Source: Actinopolyspora alba
GTDB taxonomy: Bacteria; Actinomycetota; Actinomycetes; Mycobacteriales; Pseudonocardiaceae
Reading direction: 5' to 3'
NCBI RefSeq assembly: GCF_900112765.1
Contig: NZ_FOMZ01000004.1
Location: forward strand, 111,446 to 175,445
Length of the DNA stretch: 64,000 nucleotides
The notes under the pieces were generated by a model. The model saw only the letters and a program-made list of their open reading frames with translations. It was not told where the DNA came from and did not search any database. This document shows positions 44,296 through 52,951 of the stretch, in pieces. A program made the position numbers and the translations under genes. Positions within the stretch are counted from its first letter, which is position 1. Each line of letters starts with the position of its first letter.

Positions 44296-45666
44296 TCAGC
44301 CGGTCGTGGCCCCCGCCGGTGCGGTCGCGGTGGCCGCCCGCGCCTTCTTGGCCTCGCCCGGGTCGCTGCCGTCCTTGACGAAGGTGGACAGCACCGCGAC
44401 GATCACGTACATCAGCGCGAACGCGATGGCCACGCCGCCGCCGCCGAAGATCGGGTGGATGGCGTAGACCGTCACCGGCCCGAGGAAGGCCGCACCGCCG
44501 GCGCCGAAGTTGAGCACCGCCAGCGCCGAGCCCTTGTCCTTGGTGGTGACCATGGACGGCATCAGGGCCGAGAGCGGGACGAATCCTGCCAGCAGCACGC
44601 CGTAGACGGCGCCCAGCGTGGCGGCGACGCCGAAGCTCTCGCTGGAGATCGAGGCGAAGTACCACAGCGGGGTGGCGATCGCGCAGCCCACGCAGCCGAA
44701 CCAGGTCACGGTGCGACGCCAGCCGAAGTAGTCACCCAGCACACCGAACGCCAGGTTGGCCGCGATGTTGGCGCCGTAGACGATGCTGGTCATGGCCGCG
44801 ATCTCGGGGGCGGTGAGGAAGCCGCCACCGGGTGTCTCCGGTCCGAAGACGAAGGGGAACATCGCGAAGAAGCCGAACTCCGGCGCGGTGTTGACGATAC
44901 GGGTGATACCGCCCGCCAGGGTCCGCTTGTCGCGCCAGATGATGTCGACGCCCTCGATCAGTCGTTTCGGGCTGCGGGGGTTCCGCACGGTCTCGTCGGC
45001 GATGGGCTTGGTGCCGTGCGGTTCGCGGACCGAGCAGCCGATCACACCGCCGACGGCGACCAGCACCAGCGAGAGCACCAGCGTGTTGTGCAGGCTCATG
45101 CCCATCGGGCCGATCGCGAAGGCGGCCACCGCCGCACCCAGGGTGGGCAGACCACCGGTGAACACGAACCAGAACCAGCCCGCGACCGAGCCGCGCATGT
45201 GCACCGGGCTGGCCACCTGCGCCCACACCAGGAAGGCGTAGGCGAACAGCGGGTAGGCGAAGCCGCGGATGCCGTAGATGGTCACGATCAGCAGGTAGCT
45301 CTGCGAGGGGATCGCCACGTACAGGAAGAGGAGTTCGAAGACGACCCACCAGCCCGCGCCGAGCCACATCACGTAGCGGGGTCCCCAGATCGAGGACAGC
45401 GTGCCGGAGAACCAGGAGGCGATCATCACGGCTAGGCCGTAGATGGTCACCGTGGCGAAGGTGGCCTGCGAGCCCGCCAGCCCGCCGCCGTCGGGCTGCG
45501 TCAGGTACTGGGTCAGGTAGGTGATCTCCACGCCGTCGCCGATCATGAAGATCAGCACACCGACGAAGCCCCAGAGCAGCGGCTTGGGGATACCGATTCT
45601 GTCGAGCCAACTACGGCTCTCCGACGCGGCGGTCGAACCGTCCGCCGCTGCTGGTTGCTGTACCAA
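44296..45666 (-). CDS. Polyol permease, MFS (RbtT/DalT/CsbX family)
   Basis: A 456-residue 12-helix MFS transporter. IGIPKPLLWGFVGVLIFMIGDGVEITYLTQYL is a hallmark region of the ribitol/arabitol (RbtT/DalT/CsbX) polyol permease group. The start is a TTG at 45666 with GGAGG 8 nt upstream; the open frame continues further up but has basic Pro/Arg-rich content. It is the first gene of the leftward arm. Expected role: proton-driven uptake of a sugar alcohol, which the kinases, isomerase and dehydrogenase of the locus would process. Confidence 0.85.
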   Translation of the reverse strand: MVQQPAAADGSTAASESRSWLDRIGIPKPLLWGFVGVLIFMIGDGVEITYLTQYLTQPDGGGLAGSQATFATVTIYGLAVMIASWFSGTLSSIWGPRYVMWLGAGWWVVFELLFLYVAIPSQSYLLIVTIYGIRGFAYPLFAYAFLVWAQVASPVHMRGSVAGWFWFVFTGGLPTLGAAVAAFAIGPMGMSLHNTLVLSLVLVAVGGVIGCSVREPHGTKPIADETVRNPRSPKRLIEGVDIIWRDKRTLAGGITRIVNTAPEFGFFAMFPFVFGPETPGGGFLTAPEIAAMTSIVYGANIAANLAFGVLGDYFGWRRTVTWFGCVGCAIATPLWYFASISSESFGVAATLGAVYGVLLAGFVPLSALMPSMVTTKDKGSALAVLNFGAGGAAFLGPVTVYAIHPIFGGGGVAIAFALMYVIVAVLSTFVKDGSDPGEAKKARAATATAPAGATTG

Positions 45667-45798
45667 TGTTTTCGCCTCCGAAGCGACTGGTGTTGCCGGA
45701 CCCCGCGGCCTCGGTCGAGGGGCCCTGTTGACGCGGCGGATGGGCGATCGAGCTGTGATGCGCGGCACCGCCGGTGTTAACCGAGTATCATGCACCTC

Positions 45799-45808
45799 GT
45801 TACTTTCA
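45799..45808. promoter_or_regulatory. Possible second operator half-site
   Basis: GTTACTTTCA matches the complement of the TTAAAGTAAC operator arm at 9 of 10 positions. It lies 133 nt upstream of the permease start, so the same regulator might act on both arms. Confidence 0.35.
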
Positions 45809-45940
45809 CGCGCAAGATGTTATTTCTCGGTTTCCGGCCGTGGACGCGACGTGTCCGATCGTGAATCGGTCCAGGGGTGATCGCTCGGCTTCACTGCGTT
45901 GTTCGGGGGAAGTGTTCCCCGGGGCCTGTTAACTCGGGGC

Positions 45941-45969
45941 TGGACAATTAAAGTAACTAGAGTTAATTT
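45941..45969 (+). promoter_or_regulatory. Predicted promoter of the rightward polyol operon
   Basis: TGGACA (45941-45946) and TAATTT (45964-45969) are spaced by 17 nt, resembling a sigma-70-type promoter. The operator covers the spacer and -10 box, which fits repression. Confidence 0.5.
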
Positions 45970-45971
45970 AA
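45948..45971. promoter_or_regulatory. Palindromic operator of the polyol locus
   Basis: Inverted arms TTAAAGTAAC and GTTAATTTAA around a 4-nt spacer TAGA, matching at 9 of 10 positions. AT-rich in a GC-rich genome, 26 nt upstream of the first gene. No regulator gene is adjacent. Confidence 0.65.
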
Positions 45972-45996
45972 CGTCAAGTTTGTGAAAGGACGGCGC

Positions 45997-46719
45997 ATGA
46001 CGGTCAGTGAGGTAACCGAGTCCCGGCCGACGGGACCGCTGCGGGCGGTCGTGTTCGACATGGACGGCGTACTGGTGGAGAGCGAACACCTCTGGGAACG
46101 GATGTGGAGCCGCTACGCCGCCCGGCACGGGCACGAGTGGAGCGCCGAGGACACCTCGACGGTCCAGGGCATGAGCTCGCCCGAATGGTCGGCCTATCTG
46201 GGCAGGGTCTGCGGGACCCCGGAACCCGCCTCGGAGACCGAACGCGCGGTCGTCGACGACATGATCGCCGCACTGGACGACGGCGAGATCGAACTGCTCG
46301 ACGGCGCCCGTGAGATGGTCACCGAGGTCAGCTCGGTGGTTCCGATCGCGCTCGCATCCTCGGCGGCCAGACCGCTGATCGACGCCGTGCTGCAGCGGCA
46401 CGGCCTGGCCGAGCACTTCACGGCCACCGTCTCCAGCGCCGAGGTGCCCAGGGGAAAGCCCAGTCCCGACGTCTACACCGAGGCCGCCCGGCGGCTCGGG
46501 TTCACCGGCGCGGAGTGCGCGGGCGTCGAGGACTCCAGCAACGGGATCCGCGCCGCCCACGCGGCCGGGATGAGCGTGGTCGCCATCCCCAACGCCGGCT
46601 ATCCCCCCAAACCGGATGCCATCGCCTCGGCGAGCGTCGTCGCCGACTCGCTGGACCACGTGCGGAAAACCCTGCTGTCCATGCTGTCCGACCCCGTGAC
46701 CGAGAGCGAGGGTGCCTGA
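45997..46719 (+). CDS. HAD-family phosphatase (beta-phosphoglucomutase-like)
   Basis: A 240-residue HAD-IA protein. Motif I VFDMDGVLVESEHLWERMW has both Asp residues; ALASSAA is motif II; RGKPSPDVYTEAARRLG is motif III; GVEDSSNGIRAAHAAGM is motif IV. It could hydrolyse or move phosphate on sugar phosphates. ATG 45997 follows AAAGGA. It is the first gene of the rightward arm and its stop overlaps the kinase start (TGATG). Confidence 0.85.
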   Translation: MTVSEVTESRPTGPLRAVVFDMDGVLVESEHLWERMWSRYAARHGHEWSAEDTSTVQGMSSPEWSAYLGRVCGTPEPASETERAVVDDMIAALDDGEIELLDGAREMVTEVSSVVPIALASSAARPLIDAVLQRHGLAEHFTATVSSAEVPRGKPSPDVYTEAARRLGFTGAECAGVEDSSNGIRAAHAAGMSVVAIPNAGYPPKPDAIASASVVADSLDHVRKTLLSMLSDPVTESEGA

Positions 46720-48458
46720 TGACCGGACTGACGGACTCCGCGACGTTCAAGGACTCCTGGCTGGACGGTTTCGTCGCCGCCTACGGCCGCACCGTGGCGC
46801 GCGTGCCCGGTGCTTACGGCGTGGTGGGCAGGCACGCTCCCCGCCAGGGCAAGGTTTCGGTGATCATCGGTGGTGGTTGCGGGCACTACCCGGCCTTCGC
46901 CGGACTCGTCGGTCCCGGCCTCGCCGACGCCGCCGTCATCGGCGACGTGTTCACCAGCCCCAGCGCCGAGCAGGTCTACCGGACCGCGCTGGCCGCCGAC
47001 GGCGGAGCGGGCGTGCTGTTCAGCTACGGCAACTACTCCGGCGACGTGATGCACTTCGGGCTCGCCGCGCGGCGACTGGCAGCCGAGGGCATCGACAGCC
47101 GCACCGTGCTGGTCACCGACGACATCGCCAGCGGCTCCGCCGACACCCCCGAGGTCCGGCGCGGCGTGGCCGGTGACTTCTTCGTGTTCAAGGTCGCCGG
47201 TGCCGCGGCCGAACGCGGCGAGAGCCTGGACAGCGTGGCCGCGTTGGCGCGCAAGGCCAACGACCGCACCCGCACCTACGGCGCCGCCTTCGGCGGCTGC
47301 ACCCTGCCCGGCAAGTCGGAACCGCTGTTCACCGTCGACCCCGGCCGGATGGAACTGGGACTGGGGATCCACGGCGAGTCCGGCGCGCGCAGCGCCGAGG
47401 CGATGAGCGCCGAGGAACTGGCCGCCGAACTGGTCGACAACCTGCTGACCGAGCTGCCCGCCGGTACCGATCGGGTGGCCGTGCTGCTCAACGGCCTGGG
47501 ACGCACCAAGTACGAGGAGATGTTCGCCTGCTACCCGGCCATCGAGCGCAGGTTGCGGGCCGCCGGACTGCGCCCGCACCGCCCCGAGGTGGGGGAGTTC
47601 GTCACCTCGCTGGATATGGCCGGGCTCTCGCTGTCGCTGCTCGCGCTGGACGACGAGCTCGCCGAGCTCTACGACGCGGATTGCGACACCCCCGGTTACC
47701 GGCCGCTGCGGCCGCTGACCGAACACGAGCCCGGTCCCGAGGAACGCGGCGCGGCCCCCGCCGAGGACGTCACCAGCCGGGGCGGACTCGTGCACGAACT
47801 GCTCGACCGAGCGCTGGGCGACGTGGCCGACGCCGAGGACGAACTGGGTCGGCTCGACGCGGTGGCCGGTGACGGTGACCACGGCCAGGGCATCGTGCGC
47901 GGCCTGCGGGCCGCCGTTCGGGCAGCCGACCGGGCTGGCAGCGACGCGGCCGATCCCCGTTCGATCGGTGACGCGCTGCTGGCGGCCGGGACCGCGCTGG
48001 CCGACGCGGCGGGCGGCGCTTCCGGGGCGCTCTACGGAACCCTGCTCAGCCAGACCGGCGCCGGACTGCGCGAGCACCCGACCGTGGACACCGCCGTGCT
48101 CTCCGAAGCGGTGCGGGAGGCGTCCCGGGCGGTCGCCGAACTCGGTGGCTCCGCCAGGGGCGACAAGACGCTGCTCGACGCGCTGGAACCGTTCGCCGAC
48201 GAACTCGCCGAGTGCTCCCGGGCAGGCACCGAGCTGCCCAACGCGCTGACCGCCGCCGCCGAGGTCGCCACCAAGGCGGCGCGGGACACCGCGCGGCTGA
48301 CCTCGGCACGTGGCCGTGCCTCGCGGTTGGGCGGGCACGACGAGGGCACCGCCGACCCCGGTGCCACCTCACTGGCCCTGCTGCTCAGCGCCGTGGCCGC
48401 CGGAGTGTCCGACGGCGCGTGCGAACGAAACCGTCGAAAGGGGAACCCGCGATCATGA
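46719..48458 (+). CDS. Fused DhaK-DhaL kinase (dihydroxyacetone or tetrulose kinase)
   Basis: A 579-residue kinase. The DhaK part (about 1-330) has GGGCGHYPAFAGLVGPG and the substrate-binding His218 in GLGIHGESGAR, which forms a hemiaminal with keto sugars. The DhaL part (about 355-575) has the ADP-metal motif AGDGDHGQGIVRG with Asp385 and Asp387. ATP-dependent DhaKL fusions phosphorylate dihydroxyacetone, or D-/L-erythrulose (DerK/LerK in Mycobacterium smegmatis). With an RpiB-type isomerase next door (ATGA overlap), a tetrulose substrate is plausible but inferred. Confidence 0.88.
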   Translation: MTGLTDSATFKDSWLDGFVAAYGRTVARVPGAYGVVGRHAPRQGKVSVIIGGGCGHYPAFAGLVGPGLADAAVIGDVFTSPSAEQVYRTALAADGGAGVLFSYGNYSGDVMHFGLAARRLAAEGIDSRTVLVTDDIASGSADTPEVRRGVAGDFFVFKVAGAAAERGESLDSVAALARKANDRTRTYGAAFGGCTLPGKSEPLFTVDPGRMELGLGIHGESGARSAEAMSAEELAAELVDNLLTELPAGTDRVAVLLNGLGRTKYEEMFACYPAIERRLRAAGLRPHRPEVGEFVTSLDMAGLSLSLLALDDELAELYDADCDTPGYRPLRPLTEHEPGPEERGAAPAEDVTSRGGLVHELLDRALGDVADAEDELGRLDAVAGDGDHGQGIVRGLRAAVRAADRAGSDAADPRSIGDALLAAGTALADAAGGASGALYGTLLSQTGAGLREHPTVDTAVLSEAVREASRAVAELGGSARGDKTLLDALEPFADELAECSRAGTELPNALTAAAEVATKAARDTARLTSARGRASRLGGHDEGTADPGATSLALLLSAVAAGVSDGACERNRRKGNPRS

Positions 48459-48919
48459 GCCCGATCACCGTGGCCGTGGCGGCCGACAACGCCGGTGTGG
48501 CACTCAAGAAACTGATCGCCGAACAGCTGGAGGGTGACACCAGGGTCACCGAGGTGCTGGACTACGGCGTGCACGACGACTCCGACGACCGCGCCTACCC
48601 CCGGCTGGGGCTGGCGGCGGCGGAAGCCGTGGCACGCGGCGACGCCGATCGTGCGGTGCTGATCTGCGGCACCGGCATCGGTATGTGCATCTCGGCGAAC
48701 AAGGTCGACGGGGTGCGCGCTACCGTCGCGCACGACTCCTATTCGGCGGAGCGCTCCATCAAGTCGAACGACTGCCAGGTGCTGACCATGGGGTCCAGGG
48801 TCATCGGACCCGAACTGGCCAAACGACTGGTCGACGAGTGGTTGGGCTATTCCTTCGACCCGTCCTCGGCGAGCGCGGCCAAGGTCGCATACATAACCGA
48901 CTACGAACACCAGAGCTGA
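48455..48919 (+). CDS. RpiB/LacAB-family sugar-phosphate isomerase (DerI-like)
   Basis: A 154-residue isomerase. ICGTGIGMCISANK contains the catalytic base Cys71; HDSYSAERS follows. The N-terminal motif is DNAG instead of the common DHAG, so one usual active-site His is Asn. RpiB relatives interconvert ribose/ribulose 5-phosphates; in M. smegmatis DerI-type relatives act on erythrulose 4-phosphate. Co-translation with the DhaKL gene supports a tetrulose-phosphate role. It would feed erythrose 4-phosphate to the pentose pathway, as an inference. Confidence 0.85.
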   Translation: MSPITVAVAADNAGVALKKLIAEQLEGDTRVTEVLDYGVHDDSDDRAYPRLGLAAAEAVARGDADRAVLICGTGIGMCISANKVDGVRATVAHDSYSAERSIKSNDCQVLTMGSRVIGPELAKRLVDEWLGYSFDPSSASAAKVAYITDYEHQS

Positions 48920-49049
48920 TAGCCGCGGCTCGCGGCGGTCGCCGCGGCCGGAGCGGTCGGGGGCGCCGAGCCCGCGGAGGCCGGTCGCCCCGGAAACCGC
49001 CGCGGTGAGCCATCGGACAGCGGTGAGACCGCTGAAGGAGGAATGAACA

Positions 49050-50087
49050 GTGCGCGTGCTGGCAGCGGGCGACAACTTCGTCGGCCCCGACCTGCTCGAG
49101 AACGCCGTGCGTTCCCGGGTGAACGACGTCGAGGTCGGCAAGCTCAAACTGCCCTGGCCGGTCGAGCCGTTCGGCCCCGTCGGCGGGGTCGAGGAGGCCA
49201 GCGGAACCGAACAGCAGGTGATCGAGGCCGTCGAGGGCGCCGAGGTGTGCGTCACCCAGATGGCGCCGTTCACCGAGCGCGTGTTCGCAGCGGCACCCTC
49301 GTTGAAACTGGTCGCGGTCTCGCGCGGTGGTCCGGTCAACGTGGACCTCGCGGCGGCGACCAGGGCGGGGGTGTCGGTCACCTACGCACCCGGCCGCAAC
49401 GCCGCCGCTGCCGCCGAGTACGCGGTGGGCATGATCCTGGCCGCGATGCGCCGCATCCCCGACGCCGACGCCGAGCTCAAGCGGGGCAACTGGCGGGGCG
49501 ACTTCTACGCCTACCCAGAGGCGGGCATCGAGCTGGAGGGCAGCACGGTCGGCCTGGTCGGCTACGGCGCGATCGGCAGCAGGGTGGCCAAGGTGCTGCG
49601 TACCTTCGGCGCGGAAGTGCTGGTCGCCGATCCCTACGCCGATCAGGACGGACTGCGCGCCGACGGTGTGGAACCCGTCGCGCTGGAGGAGATGCTGCCC
49701 CGCTGCTCGGTGGTCAGCCTGCACGCCAGGCTCACCCCGGAGACCAAGCACCTGCTCGACGCCGACCGCCTGGCGCTGCTGCCCGAGGGCGCGGTGCTGG
49801 TCAACACCGCCCGCGGTGGCCTGCTCGACTACCAGCCGCTGCCCGGGCTGCTGCGCAGCGGCGAGCTGGGTGCGCTGGCGCTGGACGTCTACGACGAGGA
49901 GCCCCCGCCGCCGGAGTGGCCGCTGCACGGCGCTCCCAACCTCATCACCACCCCGCACCTCGCGGGCGCGACCAGGCAGACCGCGCACCGTGCCGCCGAG
50001 ATCGTGGCAGCCGAGGTCGACCGGTTCGCGCGGGGCGAGCGGGCCGCGCACCTGGCCAATCCCGATGTTCTGGGGAGCGAGACATGA
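49050..50087 (+). CDS. D-isomer-specific 2-hydroxyacid dehydrogenase
   Basis: A 345-residue dehydrogenase. NAD motif LVGYGAIGSRVAKVL; catalytic Arg in NTARGGLLD; Glu in DVYDEEPPPPEW; His in TTPHLAG. It should act on a 2-hydroxyacid/2-ketoacid pair (glycerate-like). Start GTG 49050 has AAGGAGGAA upstream. It is 130 nt after the isomerase and overlaps the following kinase by ATGA. It could handle a sugar acid in a parallel branch. Confidence 0.85.
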   Translation: MRVLAAGDNFVGPDLLENAVRSRVNDVEVGKLKLPWPVEPFGPVGGVEEASGTEQQVIEAVEGAEVCVTQMAPFTERVFAAAPSLKLVAVSRGGPVNVDLAAATRAGVSVTYAPGRNAAAAAEYAVGMILAAMRRIPDADAELKRGNWRGDFYAYPEAGIELEGSTVGLVGYGAIGSRVAKVLRTFGAEVLVADPYADQDGLRADGVEPVALEEMLPRCSVVSLHARLTPETKHLLDADRLALLPEGAVLVNTARGGLLDYQPLPGLLRSGELGALALDVYDEEPPPPEWPLHGAPNLITTPHLAGATRQTAHRAAEIVAAEVDRFARGERAAHLANPDVLGSET

Positions 50088-51541
50088 TCACCGCGGTCGA
50101 CATCGGAACTTCGCTGACCAAGGCGGCGGCCTTCGACGACGCGGGCCGCGTGCTCGCCGAGGCGAGCAGGCAGTCGCACCTGGAGCACTACCCCGACGGC
50201 AGGGTGGAGCAGGACCTCGACGACGTGGTCTCCACCGTGGCGGCGGTGGTGCGCGACGTGGGTGAGCAGACCGGGCAGCAGCCGCGCGCGGTGGCGCTGA
50301 CCGGGCAGGGCGACGGGTTGTGGTTGCGGGACTCCGTCGGAAGGCCGGTCCGGCAGCCCATCTCGTGGATGGACGGTCGCGCCGCTTCCGTGGTCAAGCG
50401 GTGGCAGCGCGACGGGGTCAGCAGGCAGGTCTACGAGCGCACCGGCAACGGGCTGTTCCCCGGTGCGCAGGGACCCCTGCTGGCCCACCTGCGCGACAAC
50501 GAGCCGGAGTCGCTGCGTAACGCCGCGGTGGCCGGGTACTGCGTCGACTCGGTGCTGCACGTGCTGACCGGCGAGATCAGCGTGGACGCCTCGGACGCCT
50601 CCGTGCCGTTCCTGGACGCCGACACCAGGGAGTACGACGAGCGGGCGCTGGAGGTGTGCGGGCTGACCGAGTTTCGGCACCTGCTGCCCAAGCCCGCTCG
50701 GCCGAGGCAGCTCTTCGAGCTCGACGCCAACGGCGCGGAACTGCTGGGGCTGCCCCGGGGGTTGCCGGTCACGGCGGGTCCGTTCGACCTGCCCGCCTGC
50801 GCCGTGGGCGGCGGGCTGCACGAGTTCGGCGACGGGCTGCTGATCGTGGGGACCACGCTGGCCTGTCAGGTGCTCACCGAGTCGGGCGATCGTCGTTGGC
50901 AGGAAGAGCCCTCCGGGATGTGGTTGTGCACGCCCGAGGAGAACCAGCTGCTGCACGGCATGCCCGCGATGGTGGGAACCGCCAGCCTCGACTGGGTGCT
51001 GGACCTGCTCGGCATGGAGATCGGTGATCTCGGCGGGGCGCTGGAGGCCAGCCCGCCGGGGGCCAACGACGTCTCCGCGCTGCCGTTCCTGGCGCCGGGC
51101 GGGGAGCGCTCGCCGTTCGTGGATCCGCGCGCCAGCGGGCAGATCAGCGGGGTGCGGTTGGGCACCAGCCGCAGCGACGTGGTGCGGGCGGTCTGCGAGA
51201 GCGTGGCCTACGCGGCGCGGCACTGCTTCGAGGCGGCCGGGTTGAACGGCAAGCTGGTGGCCTGCGGCGGCGGCACGCGCTCGCATCCCTGGGCGCAGGT
51301 GTTCGCGGACGTGCTGGGGCAGCCGCTGCACCTCACGGACGATCCCGGCATGGGTGCGAGGGGAGCGGCGGTGACGGCCGCCCGCGCGCTCGGCGACGAG
51401 GTCGACTCCGGCGAGTGGACCCTGCCGCTGCGCGAGGTCCGGCCCAATCCGGACGTGCGGGACCGCTACGAGGACGGCTACCGCCGCTACCGCGAGACCC
51501 TGGACAGCATGCGCGAGCTCTGGCGCGACTGGATGGGGTGA
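50084..51541 (+). CDS. FGGY-family carbohydrate kinase (polyol or gluconate type)
   Basis: A 485-residue FGGY kinase. The N-terminal AVDIGTSLTKAAAF is the phosphate-binding loop, VALTGQGDGLWL is the sugar-contact region, AGPFDLPACAVGGG carries the catalytic Asp, and LVACGGGTRSHPWAQ is the ATP site. EryA of the tetritol pathways is of this family, so erythritol is one possibility. It is the last gene of the rightward arm. Confidence 0.87.
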   Translation: MITAVDIGTSLTKAAAFDDAGRVLAEASRQSHLEHYPDGRVEQDLDDVVSTVAAVVRDVGEQTGQQPRAVALTGQGDGLWLRDSVGRPVRQPISWMDGRAASVVKRWQRDGVSRQVYERTGNGLFPGAQGPLLAHLRDNEPESLRNAAVAGYCVDSVLHVLTGEISVDASDASVPFLDADTREYDERALEVCGLTEFRHLLPKPARPRQLFELDANGAELLGLPRGLPVTAGPFDLPACAVGGGLHEFGDGLLIVGTTLACQVLTESGDRRWQEEPSGMWLCTPEENQLLHGMPAMVGTASLDWVLDLLGMEIGDLGGALEASPPGANDVSALPFLAPGGERSPFVDPRASGQISGVRLGTSRSDVVRAVCESVAYAARHCFEAAGLNGKLVACGGGTRSHPWAQVFADVLGQPLHLTDDPGMGARGAAVTAARALGDEVDSGEWTLPLREVRPNPDVRDRYEDGYRRYRETLDSMRELWRDWMG

Positions 51542-51590
51542 GACTCACGGGCCGAGGTGCTCCCCACGGGGTCGCTCCCCGTGGGGCGCG

Positions 51591-51612
51591 GCGATTTCGC
51601 GAGAAATTGACG
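51591..51612 (+). repeat. Element A, copy 13
   Basis: Canonical copy 50 nt past the kinase stop in its orientation, preceded by a short CCCCACGGGG hairpin-like stretch. The gap 51542-51833 has no other feature I can name. Confidence 0.85.
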
Positions 51613-51833
51613 TCGTCGTGGGGCGGTTGGCGCCTCCTTTTGCCGCCCCGCGAGGGTGGGACCGTGACCGGACACTGTCGGATCCCTCGTCCGAGGAGGT
51701 CACGGTTCCACCCGGCATTTCCCGTTTCGCGGCGGCTCCCGTCTCGGGCACTCCGCTCGCGACGCGACCGCCGGCAGCCCGTGCCGGTGCGACGCGGTGC
51801 CGAGTACCGCGTCGTGGCCCGAGCGGACGTTGT

Positions 51834-52280
51834 TCAGGCGTTCGTCGTACTCGGAGTGGCTCCCGATTCGCGCGGTTTGCGCAGCAGCCGGTCGATCGAG
51901 TAGTTGCCGCCGCTGAAACCGAGGGCGAGCGCGGCGGCGGCCAGCACGAGCACGTACTCGTAGCCACCACCGGAGGTGAAGAAGCCCTGGCTGAGGTGGA
52001 CGAAGAACAACGCCCCGAGCATGACCGCCGCCAACAGCACGCCTGCGAGCGGCAGTGCTACTCCCAGGATCAGTGCGATGCCGCCCAGCGTCTCCACCAG
52101 TGCGGCGAACCAGGCTGATACTCCGGGGGCGGGGATGTCCATGCCCGCGAACGATTCGGTGGTGCCGCTGATCCCCCACTGGGTGAACTTCTGCATGCCG
52201 TGGGCGATGAACACGATTCCGAGCACGACTCGTCCGAGAAGCAGGGCGAGATCGCGGACTGCGGTTGGTAACTGCGGCAC
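51834..52280 (-). CDS. DoxX-family membrane protein
   Basis: A 148-residue protein with four transmembrane helices. LALLLGRVVLGIVFIAHGMQK, the mid segment LVETLGGIALILGVALPLAG and the C-terminal YSIDRLLRK are typical DoxX. Some members form part of thiol-based oxidative stress complexes. GTG start follows AGGAGGA. It diverges from a MarR regulator across 112 bp containing paired operator-like sites, so it is probably a MarR target. Confidence 0.85.
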   Translation of the reverse strand: MPQLPTAVRDLALLLGRVVLGIVFIAHGMQKFTQWGISGTTESFAGMDIPAPGVSAWFAALVETLGGIALILGVALPLAGVLLAAVMLGALFFVHLSQGFFTSGGGYEYVLVLAAAALALGFSGGNYSIDRLLRKPRESGATPSTTNA

Positions 52281-52326
52281 GGTCTTCCTCCTGTGGTTCG
52301 GAGCCGGGGAGCTCCCGACCCGGATA

Positions 52327-52340
52327 GTTCAAATTGAAAC
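52327..52340. promoter_or_regulatory. Second MarR-type site near the DoxX promoter
   Basis: GTTCAAATTGAAAC shares GTTCAAATT with the main site but is less symmetric. It would overlap the predicted -10 region of the doxX gene. Confidence 0.45.
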
Positions 52341-52356
52341 CAGCGCCAAGTTACCG

Positions 52357-52386
52357 GGTTGTTCAAATTCGAACAACCGCTATGAT
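52357..52386 (+). promoter_or_regulatory. MarR operator and likely leaderless promoter
   Basis: Arms GGTTGTTC and GAACAACC flank AAATTC (52357-52378), 20 of 22 positions symmetric. TTGTTC (52360) and TATGAT (52381-52386) could be -35 and -10 boxes (15-nt spacing). A TATGAT ending 6 nt before the ATG suggests a leaderless mRNA; no good ribosome-binding site is present. Confidence 0.6.
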
Positions 52387-52392
52387 GGGTGC

Positions 52393-52848
52393 ATGACGCA
52401 ACCAAGGTGGCTGGACTCCGAGGAAAAGGCCGCGTGGAACGCCTTTCTGGAGGCGAGTCACCGGGTGGAGCGGCGTGTGGAACATCACCTGCGTGAGCAG
52501 GAGGGACTGTCGCATCCGCAGTACGAGATCCTGGTGCGGCTGGCCGACGAGCCGGAGCGGCAGCTGCGGATGACCGAGCTGGCCGAGTCGCTGTTGACCT
52601 CCAAGAGCGGGGCTTCGTACCAGATCGGCAAGCTCGAGAAGGCCGGGCTGGTGCGGCGCAGCTCGTGCCCCGGCGACGATCGCGGGGTGTTCGCGGTGCT
52701 GACCGAGGAGGGCATGGCGAAGCTGAACCGGGTGGCGCCGGGCCACGTCGAACTGGTCCGCTCCTCGCTGATCGACCTGCTCAGCCGCGAACAACTGGCC
52801 GCGCTCACCGACGCGCTCGACACCGTGGGGCGGGGGTTGGAGGACTGA
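52393..52848 (+). CDS. MarR-family transcriptional regulator
   Basis: A 151-residue winged-helix protein with LSHPQYEILVRLADEPERQLRMTELAESLLTSKSGASYQIGKLEKAGLVRR covering the HTH, and the wing in SCPGDDRGVFAVLTEEG (Asp-Arg-Gly typical of MarR). There is no cysteine in the N-terminal sensor area. It is divergent from doxX, with its own operator in between, so it is probably an autorepressor that also represses doxX. The ligand is unknown. Confidence 0.88.
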   Translation: MTQPRWLDSEEKAAWNAFLEASHRVERRVEHHLREQEGLSHPQYEILVRLADEPERQLRMTELAESLLTSKSGASYQIGKLEKAGLVRRSSCPGDDRGVFAVLTEEGMAKLNRVAPGHVELVRSSLIDLLSREQLAALTDALDTVGRGLED

Positions 52849-52895
52849 GCGGCGCGATCCCGAGCACCTGTTTGCCGAATTCGAGTGGTCGTGCC

Positions 52896-52918
52896 GACAA
52901 TTTCGCGAGAAATCGACG
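52896..52918 (+). repeat. Element A, copy 14
   Basis: GACAATTTCGCGAGAAATCG core with an ACG end, in the 103-bp convergent gap between the MarR and DUF397 genes. Confidence 0.8.
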
Positions 52919-52951
52919 CCCCGGCCACGGTGTAGCGGCGTGCGCGCGAGG

